DNA of 17,592 nt from Desulfovibrionaceae bacterium (GTDB taxonomy: Bacteria > Desulfobacterota > Desulfovibrionia > Desulfovibrionales > Desulfovibrionaceae). The translations under genes and the position numbers were made by a program. Below the pieces are notes generated by a model. That model was not told the DNA's origin. It ran no database searches and saw only the letters and a program-made list of their open reading frames with translations. Positions 7,044 through 14,713 of the stretch are shown in pieces (positions within the stretch are counted from its first letter, which is position 1; each line of letters begins with the position of its first letter). The stretch is taken from the NCBI GenBank assembly GCA_019421865.1, contig JAHZEL010000013.1:1-17592 (forward strand), given 5' to 3'.

Positions 7044-7075
7044 AAAAAAGCCGCCTTCTTCAGGAAGGCGGCTTT
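7044..7075 (-). terminator. dnaJ intrinsic terminator
   Basis: A perfect 12-bp stem, AAAGCCGCCTTC / GAAGGCGGCTTT, with a 5-base loop and, on the minus strand, a tail of TTTTTT. It lies 22 bases after the dnaJ stop codon. Confidence 0.88.
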
Positions 7076-7097
7076 ATGTCTGCTGTTGAGGGCGGAA

Positions 7098-8210
7098 TTA
7101 TTCCATGCCCATGGCTTTTTTTACCTTGTCGAACAGACCGGACTTGTTCTGTTCTTCGGAAAGGCGTTCAAATTCTCTGAGCAGCTTTTCCTGCTCGGCG
7201 GAAAGCTTCGTAGGCGTTTTGACCACGATGCGCACCAGCAGGTCGCCCGTACGCTTTTCTCCCGGATATTTGAGGCCCTTGCCGCGGATCTGGAAGATCT
7301 TGCCGTTCTGGGTTCCCTTGGGAATATCGAGATCGAGCTTTTCGTCGTCATCGATGCTGGGAATCTGAATGCGGGTACCCAGCGCGGCCTGCGGGAACGT
7401 GATGGTGGCGGTATAGATGAGGTTCTGCTCGTCGCGGTCGAAAACGTCGTCATCCTCCACATGAAGAACGACGTAGAGGTCGCCGGGAGGGCCGCCGTGC
7501 ACGCCCATTTCGCCTTCACCGCGCAGGCGCAGCCGGGCGCCGTCGTACACGCCCGCAGGAATACGGACGGAAAGTTCCCGTACGGTTTCAACAATGCCTT
7601 CGCCCTTGCACTTGGGGCAGGGCTTGGGAATGGTGAAGCCGCGACCATGACAGGCGGGGCAGGGCTGCACGAACTGCATGAAGCCCTGACGGATGGCCAC
7701 CTGACCGCTGCCGCCGCACTTTTTGCAGGTTTCCCGGGAGGAGCCTGCGGCGGCTCCGGAACCGTTGCATTCGGGACAGCTGACATGGCGGGGAATCTTG
7801 ATGGCCTTTTCCGTGCCTCTGGCGGCTTCACGGAAGGAAATGGTCATGTTGTAGCGCAGATCATCGCCCTGCTGCGGGCGAGGTCCGCGGGAACGGGACG
7901 CACCGCCGAAACCGAACAGATCACCGAATATGTCGCCGAACTGAGCGAAGACGTCTTCGGCACTGTTGAAGGACGCGCCGCCCATGCCGGGATCGGCCGT
8001 GCCGAATCTGTCGTAGTTGGCGCGGCGTTCAGGGTTGCGCAGCACGTCGTAGGCTTCTGCGGCTTCCTTGAACTTCTGTTCGGCCTCGGGATTGTTCGGA
8101 TTGTGGTCGGGATGATACTTGAGCGCCAGCTTGCGGTAGGCGCGCTTGATCTCGTCCTCGGAAGCGTCCCGGGAGACGCCAAGAACTTCATAATAATCGC
8201 GCGTGCTCAT
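7098..8210 (-). CDS. dnaJ: Chaperone protein DnaJ (Hsp40)
   Basis: Co-chaperone that delivers unfolded protein to DnaK and stimulates its ATPase. The 370-residue product has the full type-I layout: J domain at residues 1-70 with HPD at 33-35, a Gly/Phe-rich linker at about 71-110, and four CXXCXGXG zinc repeats at 145-152 (CPECNGSG), 162-169 (CKKCGGSG), 184-191 (CPACHGRG) and 198-205 (CPKCKGEG). A C-terminal substrate-binding region follows. It starts 23 bases after rpoZ and ends at a strong terminator, so rpoZ and dnaJ look like one transcript. No dnaK or grpE is in the window and I saw no CIRCE-type inverted repeat upstream, so heat-shock control is not evident here. Confidence 0.97.
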   Translation of the reverse strand: MSTRDYYEVLGVSRDASEDEIKRAYRKLALKYHPDHNPNNPEAEQKFKEAAEAYDVLRNPERRANYDRFGTADPGMGGASFNSAEDVFAQFGDIFGDLFGFGGASRSRGPRPQQGDDLRYNMTISFREAARGTEKAIKIPRHVSCPECNGSGAAAGSSRETCKKCGGSGQVAIRQGFMQFVQPCPACHGRGFTIPKPCPKCKGEGIVETVRELSVRIPAGVYDGARLRLRGEGEMGVHGGPPGDLYVVLHVEDDDVFDRDEQNLIYTATITFPQAALGTRIQIPSIDDDEKLDLDIPKGTQNGKIFQIRGKGLKYPGEKRTGDLLVRIVVKTPTKLSAEQEKLLREFERLSEEQNKSGLFDKVKKAMGME

Positions 8211-8233
8211 GAAATTTTTCCGTGGAACAGGGC

Positions 8234-8470
8234 TTAGTCGTCGAGATCGGGCGTGGTTTTCCCTTCAACGGGAGTATAGAAGCGCTTGTCTTCGGGAAGC
8301 ACCTTGCCTGCGGCGATTTCGCGCAGAGCGGTGACGACTTCCTTGTTCTTGCTGTCCACCAGAGGTTCGTAGCCTTCGCGGAACTGACGCACACGCTTGA
8401 TGGCCATCTGCACGAGCAGAAAACGGTTGTCCACGCGGCGCTGGCAATCTTCAACGGTAATACGGGCCAT
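8234..8470 (-). CDS. rpoZ: DNA-directed RNA polymerase omega subunit
   Basis: Omega binds the beta' subunit, helps assembly of RNA polymerase and contributes to a ppGpp site in proteobacteria. The 78-residue product starts MARITVEDC and continues with NRFLLVQMAIKRVRQ (residues 15-29), the conserved N-terminal helix region of omega. It then has the acidic ALREIAAGKV segment (48-57). The length is normal for the family. GGAGG lies 8 bases before the ATG. It is the first gene of an rpoZ-dnaJ unit with its own promoter about 115 bases upstream. Confidence 0.93.
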   Translation of the reverse strand: MARITVEDCQRRVDNRFLLVQMAIKRVRQFREGYEPLVDSKNKEVVTALREIAAGKVLPEDKRFYTPVEGKTTPDLDD

Positions 8471-8529
8471 GAAATGCCTCCAGGATGTTTATCCGGTCGA
8501 GCCGGAAGATGTCGAAACATATACAAGGG

Positions 8530-8551
8530 CCCGTGCCGGGAAGGGCACGGG
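8530..8551 (-). promoter_or_regulatory. Hairpin in the rpoZ 5' leader
   Basis: A perfect 8-bp inverted repeat, CCCGTGCC / GGCACGGG, with a 6-base loop, about 60 bases before the rpoZ start codon and inside the predicted leader. There is no T run on either strand. Its function is unknown. Confidence 0.4.
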
Positions 8552-8587
8552 AAGAAATAAAACTTGCGGCATGATGCCGAACCATTT

Positions 8588-8616
8588 TTTTTATCCGGAG
8601 CGTCAAGTGTTGTCAA
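8588..8616 (-). promoter_or_regulatory. Sigma70-type promoter for rpoZ-dnaJ
   Basis: On the minus strand: a perfect TTGACA (8616-8611), a 17-base spacer and TAAAAA (8593-8588). Transcription would begin near 8581, giving a leader of about 110 bases before rpoZ. Confidence 0.6.
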
Positions 8617-8639
8617 TAGCTTGAACATCACCTCAGACC

Positions 8640-8664
8640 CCGGGGAAGGAAGGCCCTTCCCCGG
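8640..8664 (-). terminator. Hairpin after rnr, possible terminator without T run
   Basis: A perfect 10-bp stem, CCGGGGAAGG / CCTTCCCCGG, with a 5-base loop, beginning 48 bases after the rnr stop. No T run follows on the minus strand, so it may be a processing or RNA-stability element, or a weak terminator. Confidence 0.45.
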
Positions 8665-8712
8665 ATCCATGAACGCGCCGGATACGCGTCAATGTCGACC
8701 GGACGCGGCGGA

Positions 8713-11700
8713 TTACTTTCTGCGCTTGCCGAAGCGATGCACGGGCGTTTCCGCTTCCGTGCTGATGGCGAAGAAGTCGTCGGGAGCGCCGTGGAAACCG
8801 CGCGATTTATGATCGCGCGGGCCCTTGCCGGGACGGAAGTTGTGCTCGCGGCTGTGATGCCGGTCGTCACGGCGGCCGTCGGCAAAGCGCTCCCTGCGGT
8901 CGTCCTCATCACGGAAGCGGGGCCGCGCAGGGCGGAAGGAACGTTCCTCTTCAAAGCGGGGCTCTCTGCGGTCATGCTTTCCGGCAAAGGAGCGGCCGTA
9001 TCCGCCTTCGCGGCGGTCTTCCCTGTTGAAACGTGCGGGTCTGCGGCCGTTCTCCTCAGCATTCCGTTCGAAGCCGGAGAAGCGGTCGTCATCGGTACGC
9101 TCTTCACGACGGAACGAGGGACGGCCGGGACGGAAGGAGGGGCGGTCGTCTTCCCGATGGAAGCGGCGGTGTTCCTTCGGACCGTGCGCAGGACGGGGCG
9201 CGTCGCGGAAGGAGAATTCCTCGTTCTGTTCAAAGCGTTCGTCTTCCTGCGGGAAGGCGGCCTTGCCGCGGAACGGTTTGCGATCCTGACGGAAGCGGCC
9301 TCTTCCTTCGTCCTCAAAGTGCCGATGTTCCTTGAAGCGGCTCCTTTCAGGACGCTGGGGACGGCCGCGGAAGGGGCGATCTTCTCCGGCGGCGTTTTCT
9401 TCCCTGAATTCTCCGGAGAAGCGACGGCGGGGCTTCTGATCCTCATCGTCCCGACGGGGACGGAATCCCTTTCTGTCGGCAAAGGCCCGGCGGCCGGAAC
9501 GGCGTTCTTCGCCGTCTTCGTGCTCGAAGCGGGGGCGCCTGTGGGCGCGATCGTCATTTTTGCGTCGGAAGGGACGACGTCCTTCCTCATCCTTCTGGTA
9601 TTCCAAGTCTATCTCCAGTCTGCCGACATGAACGCCGGTCAGTGTTACGGTCACTTTCTGTCCGAGGCGGAACGTTTCGCCGCTGTGTTCGCCGCGCAGT
9701 TCCTGCCTTTCCTCATCAAACACATAGTAGTCGCGGCCCAGCGTCTCCACTCTGACCATGCCCTCTGTCGGCATGCCGTCAAGTTCAACGAAGAAGCCGA
9801 AATTCATCACACCGCTGATGATGCCCTCGAAGGTTTCTCCCGTGCGTCCCATCAGCAGCAGGCAGCCCATGCGGCGTCCGATTTCCCGTTCCGCATCGGT
9901 GGCCACGCGTTCCCGCGCGTTGCACTGTTCGGCCGTTTCCAGCAGCTTGTGGCCCGCAGGAATGGGGCCTCCGGCATCGAGGCCGAGAACATAGCGTAAG
10001 GCCCGGTGATTCACAAGGTCCGCGTAACGGCGTATGGGCGAGGTGAAGTGACAGTAGCAGGGCGAGGCAAGGCCGAAATGGCCGTCTTCCTCGGGAGAGT
10101 AGCGGGCCTGCATCATGGAACGCAGCGTAAGGCGGGCGATGATGAAGGCCTGGTCCGTTCCGGCCGAGGCATCCAGCACATGGGTGATCCAGTTCGGAAC
10201 GCCCGCCTTTGCCGCCCGGGGAAGCGGAAGATCCGCATCCGTGGAACGAAGGGCATGGTACAGTTCCTCAAGACGATCCGGTCCCGGGGAGGGATGCACG
10301 CGGTACAGGAAGGGCGCGTTCTTGCGGGTAAGAAATTCGGCCACGGCCTCGTTGGCGCGCACCATGAAGGCTTCGATGAGCCGGTGGCTGAACAGACGTA
10401 CCCGGTTGCGTATGCCCGTCACCTGGGCGACGCCTTCTTTTTCTTCCACCAGAAATTCCGCTTCCGGCAGATCGAAGTCTAGGCCTCCCTGTCTGTGACG
10501 GCGTTCGATCAGCACTTCGGCAAGCGCTGCCGCCTCCCTCAGCATGGCCGGTACGCCGGGCGCCCGTTTTTCCATGTTCGTTGCGGCCTCGCCCTGCGGG
10601 TCGTCCAGCGCGCTCTGCACTTCGCGATAGGTCAGGCGGGCCCGGGAGATCATCACGGCATTGGAAAAGCGGGAGTCCGTCAGATTGCCGTTTTCATCCA
10701 GTTGCATGTCCACGGCCATGCAGCGGCGCTCTTCGCCGGGGCGCAGACTGCATACGCCGTTGCACAAGGCTTCGGGCAGCATGGGCTCCACGGACGTAGG
10801 AAAATAGTAGGAGTTGCCGCGTTCACGGGCTTCCCTGTCCAGAGCCGTTCTCGGGCGGACATAGTGCGATACGTCCGCAATGGCGACCAGAAGACGCCAG
10901 CCGTCTGCCGTGCGGGAAACGCAGACGGCGTCGTCGAAGTCCCGGGCGTCCTCTCCGTCTATGGTGACGAGCATTTCTCCGCGCATGTCCGCGAGCGCGG
11001 GATCATGCATCGCATCGGCTCTCGCCGCCTCTTCTGCTTCGGCAATGACGTTGTCGGGAAATGCCGTGGGAATGCCGTTGTTCAGCTTGGTAAGGCGTTC
11101 CTGCACGGCCGCGTCGTTTTCAAGGCCGAGCGTGGCCTCGGCGCTGCCCGCCCACAGGGGCCGCTCGCCTTTTTCCTTCAGCTTGTCTGAAACGGCAACC
11201 CTCAGAAGTTCGCCTTCTTCAGGACGATTTTCCAGCCGGGAGACGTCCGTCAGCACGTCGAAGTTGAGACGGGAGTCGGCAGGGCGGCAGAGCAGCGTCT
11301 GAGCCGAATCGCCGTGTCCGATGACGCGGACCACGATTTCCGTCTGACCGCGGCTCACCACGGCGACGACTCTTCCTTCCTGCTTTTTGAGGGAGCCTCG
11401 CTTCATGGGCAGAAGCATGACGTCCACCACGTCGCCGTTCCAGGCGTCGCCCACGTTTTCCGGGGCGATGTAGATGTCCTGTCCCGTCCGGGCAGCGGCG
11501 TCTTCCGGCGTGACGAATGCCGCGCCGGAACGCTGGGCGGCAAGAATGCCGCGGCGCTTTCTGAGCGCTTCAACCGGCACCCAGCTTCCGCCTTCAAGGC
11601 GCACGAGTTCCCCGTTGCGGGCCAGATCGTGCAGAGCCTCCAGAATGTCCCGCTTGAGCCTGCGGGAAAAGCCTCCGGTGCGGAGAATGTCGTCGAGACG

Positions 11701-11769
11701 CAGAGGGCGTCCCGCACGTTTGAGAATGTCGAACAGAAGCTGTTCGTCGAAATCTTCCTGTCGTTTCAT
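8713..11769 (-). CDS. rnr: Ribonuclease R with a very long disordered C-terminal tail
   Basis: A 3'-to-5' exoribonuclease that degrades structured RNA. From the ATG at 11769 the product has about 1018 residues, against 813 in E. coli. Order of domains: winged helix (about 10-65), cold-shock OB domains (about 75-200), RNB catalytic domain (about 255-590) and S1 domain (about 635-720). The four metal-binding aspartates are visible in IDGEDARDFDDAV: Asp271, Asp277, Asp279 and Asp280. After the S1 domain (from about residue 729, near base 9585) come about 290 residues of Arg, Asp, Glu, Phe, Pro and Gly with recurring RPxFR and RFxxEDDR-like units. This is far longer than the Lys-rich tail of E. 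coli RNase R. The start is uncertain: there is no clear ribosome binding site, and ATG 11790 or a GTG at 11871 inside lpxK are alternatives. It follows lpxK by 68 bases, probably on the same transcript. Confidence 0.95.
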   Translation of the reverse strand: MKRQEDFDEQLLFDILKRAGRPLRLDDILRTGGFSRRLKRDILEALHDLARNGELVRLEGGSWVPVEALRKRRGILAAQRSGAAFVTPEDAAARTGQDIYIAPENVGDAWNGDVVDVMLLPMKRGSLKKQEGRVVAVVSRGQTEIVVRVIGHGDSAQTLLCRPADSRLNFDVLTDVSRLENRPEEGELLRVAVSDKLKEKGERPLWAGSAEATLGLENDAAVQERLTKLNNGIPTAFPDNVIAEAEEAARADAMHDPALADMRGEMLVTIDGEDARDFDDAVCVSRTADGWRLLVAIADVSHYVRPRTALDREARERGNSYYFPTSVEPMLPEALCNGVCSLRPGEERRCMAVDMQLDENGNLTDSRFSNAVMISRARLTYREVQSALDDPQGEAATNMEKRAPGVPAMLREAAALAEVLIERRHRQGGLDFDLPEAEFLVEEKEGVAQVTGIRNRVRLFSHRLIEAFMVRANEAVAEFLTRKNAPFLYRVHPSPGPDRLEELYHALRSTDADLPLPRAAKAGVPNWITHVLDASAGTDQAFIIARLTLRSMMQARYSPEEDGHFGLASPCYCHFTSPIRRYADLVNHRALRYVLGLDAGGPIPAGHKLLETAEQCNARERVATDAEREIGRRMGCLLLMGRTGETFEGIISGVMNFGFFVELDGMPTEGMVRVETLGRDYYVFDEERQELRGEHSGETFRLGQKVTVTLTGVHVGRLEIDLEYQKDEEGRRPFRRKNDDRAHRRPRFEHEDGEERRSGRRAFADRKGFRPRRDDEDQKPRRRFSGEFREENAAGEDRPFRGRPQRPERSRFKEHRHFEDEGRGRFRQDRKPFRGKAAFPQEDERFEQNEEFSFRDAPRPAHGPKEHRRFHREDDRPSFRPGRPSFRREERTDDDRFSGFERNAEENGRRPARFNREDRREGGYGRSFAGKHDRREPRFEEERSFRPARPRFRDEDDRRERFADGRRDDRHHSREHNFRPGKGPRDHKSRGFHGAPDDFFAISTEAETPVHRFGKRRK

Positions 11770-11837
11770 GGTGAGAATGCACGGGCGCATGGCGCGCGTG
11801 ACTTTGCTGAATTTTTCGGGGAGAAGGGCGGAATTCC

Positions 11838-12959
11838 TCAGTTCAGATGATTCCGCAGCCAGTTCTCCCACCAGAGTTCAAAGGATACGGCCGCTTCCTG
11901 TCCGCTGCCGGTCAGTTCTTCCGCGCTGAGAGAGGCAAAGAAATGCGCAGAAACCTCCAGAGAAAAGCAGGGCACAGGCAGATGCAGTGCGGCCAGCTTT
12001 ACGGCGTCCTTGCCGGTGCATACCAGCGGGAGCTTGATGTTTTCAAAGCCGGATTTTTCCCTGCTGAAGTCGTGATGATCGGGGAAGGTCAGCATGCGCT
12101 CCGGAGCGCGTCCGAAAAACGAGGTGACCGTATGCAGAGCCTGCGAAGGATTGCCTATGCCGCAGGCAAAGACATACGGCCCCTGAAGGGCGGAAGCTTC
12201 CAGAAGCGGCGTCTGATCCTGCTGATCGGCAGAGGCAGGGCGCAGCCCGGCCGGAGCCATGCGGAAGGCAAAGACCGGCCGAGGCCACTGTTTCAGTCTT
12301 ACGCGAAGCGCTTCGGTCAGCTCCGGCCAGTCTTCCGGTTCGGCCTTGATGAGATAGGCATCCGCGTCCTGCAGCGCGGAGACGGGTTCCCGCCAGCTGC
12401 CTGCCGGGATGATGCGGTTCCAGTTGGAAGGCTGATGGCCCGGAGCCGGATGCAGACGCACGTCGTCCTGATCGAGAAGCACGAGGTCAAGGTCGCGCCC
12501 TGTGGAAAGATGCTGGAATCCGTCGTCCAGAAGATAGAGATCGGGCGGCGAAGTGTTTTCCAGAAAACGTCCCGCTCTGTTGCGGTCGGGATCGACCATG
12601 ATGACGGCGTCGGGATGCCGGAGCGCCAGCATGAGGGGTTCGTCGCCGCATTCCGAGGCCGGAACTCCGGCGGCGGCGCGCAGAGGAAGATGGGACGGCT
12701 TTGCTCCGTAGCCTCTCGTGAGCACGGCGACGCGAAGGCCCCGTCTGGCGGCGTCGTCGAGCAGCCAGTCCGTGACGGGAGTCTTGCCCGTGCCGCCCCA
12801 GGAAATGTTGCCTACGGAAACGCACGGCCGCGAGGGCTTCCAGCGGTCGGGGGAGCGCCTGCTGCGCACGCGACGGATTCGGCCTCCGACTCCGTAAAGC
12901 AGGGACAAAGGCAGCAGCAGCGGCGCAAGGGCGTTCTGAAGGGGATGGCGTTTTGCCAT
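11838..12959 (-). CDS. lpxK: Tetraacyldisaccharide 4'-kinase (lipid A synthesis)
   Basis: Phosphorylates the 4' position of the lipid A disaccharide precursor at the inner face of the inner membrane, the step before Kdo addition. The 373-residue product is slightly longer than the E. coli enzyme (328). It has a hydrophobic N-terminal segment (about 10-24) and then VSVGNISWGGTGKTPVTDWL (48-67), the LpxK form of the Walker A loop with Lys59. The family DDGFQH motif, which carries a catalytic aspartate, follows in LLDDGFQHLSTGRDLDLVLLD, and FPDHHDFS in the C-terminal half matches the LpxK H-D-F pattern. The start ATG at 12959 gives the expected N-terminus, although no strong ribosome binding site is visible. 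It lies between the TIGR04076-type gene (56 bases upstream) and rnr (68 bases downstream) on the same strand. Confidence 0.95.
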   Translation of the reverse strand: MAKRHPLQNALAPLLLPLSLLYGVGGRIRRVRSRRSPDRWKPSRPCVSVGNISWGGTGKTPVTDWLLDDAARRGLRVAVLTRGYGAKPSHLPLRAAAGVPASECGDEPLMLALRHPDAVIMVDPDRNRAGRFLENTSPPDLYLLDDGFQHLSTGRDLDLVLLDQDDVRLHPAPGHQPSNWNRIIPAGSWREPVSALQDADAYLIKAEPEDWPELTEALRVRLKQWPRPVFAFRMAPAGLRPASADQQDQTPLLEASALQGPYVFACGIGNPSQALHTVTSFFGRAPERMLTFPDHHDFSREKSGFENIKLPLVCTGKDAVKLAALHLPVPCFSLEVSAHFFASLSAEELTGSGQEAAVSFELWWENWLRNHLN

Positions 12960-13015
12960 GTCGGCACCGGGCGGAAAAGTGGTTCGGGGCCGGAGGAGCG
13001 TCCGGCGGGCGGGGA

Positions 13016-13381
13016 TCAGGCCTTTTTGTCGGCGGCGGATGTTACGGGCGTGTAGTTGAGCACGGCATCTTCTTCCGTGCGTTCCAGCTTGAAGATGACG
13101 GGGCGCAGGCCGTCATTGCAGCTGCAGATGGCCGTTCCCGGTACTCTGATCCAGTCGCCGTAGTAGAAAAGCTCGTTTCCCGTACCGTGGGCAAGGGCGA
13201 AAACATACTGGTATATGGCCTTCCATGCCTCGTCGCAGAAATGATCCGGTTTCGCGTAGTCGGCATAAAAGACCTGACCGGCCTGAAGCATGGGACAGGG
13301 GCCGAGACCGTCGGCACCATATTCACGGGCCAGCTCTTCGTCAAGCGTTGTTTTGAGAACGGTGATCCGTACCTTTTTCAT
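13016..13381 (-). CDS. TIGR04076 family protein, function unknown
   Basis: A 121-residue cytoplasmic protein. The start MKKVRITVLKTT, the central GPCPMLQAGQVF (residues 27-38), then HFCDEAWKAIYQYVFAL (47-63) and the end CNDGLRPVIFKLER (88-101) agree with my memory of the TIGR04076 family. These are small proteins of unknown function, common in strict anaerobes and often annotated only by that number. Conserved cysteines (29, 49, 86 and 88) could bind metal or react in redox chemistry, but this is inference. It is the first gene after the terminator of the Bax inhibitor-like gene and leads into lpxK with a 56-base gap. I found no obvious promoter in the 80 bases before it, so read-through cannot be excluded. 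Confidence 0.75.
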   Translation of the reverse strand: MKKVRITVLKTTLDEELAREYGADGLGPCPMLQAGQVFYADYAKPDHFCDEAWKAIYQYVFALAHGTGNELFYYGDWIRVPGTAICSCNDGLRPVIFKLERTEEDAVLNYTPVTSAADKKA

Positions 13382-13461
13382 GGCAGAGTCCGAAAAGGCA
13401 GGGGGAAGGCCTGCGGAAAAGCGTTGATCCGACAGGAGAGGAAAAGCGGAAAAACAGAAAA

Positions 13462-13499
13462 GGCCCGGAAGAATCCTCTTTTGGACGCTCTTCCGGGCC
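13462..13499 (-). terminator. Terminator of the Bax inhibitor-like gene
   Basis: A perfect 11-bp stem, GGCCCGGAAGA / TCTTCCGGGCC, with a 16-base loop. On the minus strand it is followed by TTTTCTGTTTTT. It starts 11 bases after the stop codon. Confidence 0.82.
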
Positions 13500-13509
13500 G
13501 CTGGTTGTT

Positions 13510-14217
13510 TTAGCTGTTGCGGTTGCCGAAGAGACGCAGAAGCATGAGGAACATGTTGATGAAGTCGAGGTATAGCGTGAGCGCACCGAGCAGGGCGCCG
13601 CGGCGCATGGCCAGGCTGTCGTCGACGGGGGCGCTTTCACCCATCATGCGGAGCTTCTGGGTATCGTAGGCGGTCAGGCCGGTGAAGATGATCACGCCGA
13701 GCACGCTGATGGTGAGATCCACGGCACTGTTGCCGATGAAGGCGTTCACCAGGCTGGCCAGCAGAATGCCCCACAGGCCCATCATCATGAAGCTGCCCAT
13801 GCCGGAGAGGTCACGCTTGGTGACCATGCCGAACACGCTCATGCCGCCGAACATGCCGGCGGTGACGATGAAGGCCTGCGCCACGGAAGCGCCGGTGTAC
13901 ACCAGAAGCACCGGGCCGAGGAACACGCCCATGAGCGCGGAATACAGCAGGAACAGGCCCGTGGCGGTGCCGGAGGAAAGAACGTGTATTCTGGCGGTGA
14001 TGAACATGGAAAGGCCGATGACGGCCACCATGAGCAGAATCATCATGATGGTGTTGGTGAAGAGGAACTGCATGATGGCCATGTTGGAAGCCGTGAACAC
14101 GGCGGCGAGGGCGGTAACGCCGAGGGCGACCGTCATCCACAGGTAGACCTGCTGCATGTAGACGGCAACGCTGGAACGTGCGTAGCTCTGCACCTGGTCA
14201 CGAGAAGCATTATTCAT
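13510..14217 (-). CDS. Bax inhibitor-1/YccA family membrane protein
   Basis: An inner-membrane protein of the BI-1 (TMBIM) family. E. coli relatives are YccA, which binds FtsH and slows its proteolysis, and YbhL; some bacterial members leak calcium. The 235-residue product has seven hydrophobic segments after a polar N-terminus of about 20 residues. The C-terminal part carries GLTAYDTQKLRMM, the family signature, followed by LTLYLDFINMFLMLLRLFG. I chose the ATG at 14217 because GGGAGG stands 7 bases before it; an upstream ATG at 14247 lacks such a site. A single-gene unit is likely: a promoter sits 65-92 bases upstream and a strong terminator follows. It is divergent from the selenocysteine tRNA gene. 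YbhL-like and YccA-like cannot be separated by eye. Confidence 0.9.
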   Translation of the reverse strand: MNNASRDQVQSYARSSVAVYMQQVYLWMTVALGVTALAAVFTASNMAIMQFLFTNTIMMILLMVAVIGLSMFITARIHVLSSGTATGLFLLYSALMGVFLGPVLLVYTGASVAQAFIVTAGMFGGMSVFGMVTKRDLSGMGSFMMMGLWGILLASLVNAFIGNSAVDLTISVLGVIIFTGLTAYDTQKLRMMGESAPVDDSLAMRRGALLGALTLYLDFINMFLMLLRLFGNRNS

Positions 14218-14280
14218 GAAACGTCCTCCCGAAGGGATTGATGGCAAGGTTTACCGCAATATTTCTGCGGATTCAGTATG

Positions 14281-14309
14281 ACAATAAGGCTTCTTTGCCC
14301 ATAATGCAA
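14281..14309 (-). promoter_or_regulatory. Candidate promoter of the Bax inhibitor-like gene
   Basis: On the minus strand: TTGCAT (14309-14304), a 17-base spacer and TATTGT (14286-14281). The start would lie about 60 bases before the ATG. Confidence 0.5.
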
Positions 14310-14338
14310 GAATGAGAAGGGAAAGAAAATGTCCGAGC

Positions 14339-14367
14339 TTGACGGCGGCAGGCGTTTCCTCTATTTT
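14339..14367 (+). promoter_or_regulatory. selC promoter
   Basis: TTGACG (14339-14344), a 17-base spacer and TATTTT (14362-14367), with the tRNA starting 8 bases later. It points away from the promoter of the Bax inhibitor-like gene. Confidence 0.65.
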
Positions 14368-14374
14368 CCCCCAC

Positions 14375-14468
14375 GGAGGCGTCTCGTAACCGGTGTTGCG
14401 CCTGGTCTTCAAAACCAGTGTCAGGCTGAGAGGTCTGAGGTAGGTTCGACTCCTATACGCTTCCGCCA
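14375..14468 (+). tRNA. selC: tRNA-Sec (anticodon UCA)
   Basis: This 94-base sequence folds as the special selenocysteine tRNA. It has an 8-bp acceptor stem (GGAGGCGT with ACGCTTCC, one G-T pair), a discriminator G and an encoded CCA at 14466-14468. The anticodon stem CTGGT / ACCAG encloses loop CTTCAAA with anticodon TCA at 14409-14411. A long variable arm follows, then the T arm AGGTTCGACTCCT. The overall pattern follows E. coli selC closely. It reads UGA as selenocysteine with SelB and a SECIS element, so the genome should carry selA, selB and selD elsewhere. A promoter directly before it and a terminator 13 bases after it make it a complete unit. Confidence 0.95.
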
Positions 14469-14481
14469 AAGATGATCCAAT

Positions 14482-14522
14482 AAAAGCTCCATAAGGTCTA
14501 AAGATCCTTGTGGAGCTTTTTT
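14482..14522 (+). terminator. selC intrinsic terminator
   Basis: A 15-bp stem, AAAAGCTCCATAAGG / CCTTGTGGAGCTTTT, with one G-T pair and a 9-base loop, ending in six T. It starts 14 bases after the tRNA CCA. Confidence 0.9.
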
Positions 14523-14655
14523 GTACCCGGAGCGGCGGCTGCCTGAGCGCCGGGCATGTTTTTCTGTTTCTGTGGTTCCCTGATTCGCGGAGAGGTAGAC
14601 ACTTCAGAGGCGGCCGCCCTTGCGATCCCTTTGCGGACAGCATGTGGACAGACAG

Positions 14656-14685
14656 AAAAAGCCCCGGCACATCGTGTCGGGGCTT
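14656..14685 (-). terminator. tnaA intrinsic terminator
   Basis: A 12-bp stem, AAGCCCCGGCAC / GTGTCGGGGCTT, with one G-T pair and a 3-base loop, followed by TTTTT on the minus strand. It begins 29 bases after the tryptophanase stop. Confidence 0.85.
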
Positions 14686-14713
14686 CGTGTTTCAGAGGAC
14701 GACGTTCGTCAGA

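Noticed and set aside
6960..8237. Plus-strand ORF of 425 codons opposite dnaJ
   Set aside because: Antisense of dnaJ and its terminator; no own signals, and DnaJ domains are unmistakable on the other strand.
8692..9999. Long plus-strand ORF of 435 codons opposite rnr
   Set aside because: It is the complement of the RNase R 3' part. The repetitive, GC-rich codons of the disordered tail keep the opposite frame open; the composition (Ala/Gly/Val/Thr) is typical of such shadows and there is no ribosome binding site.
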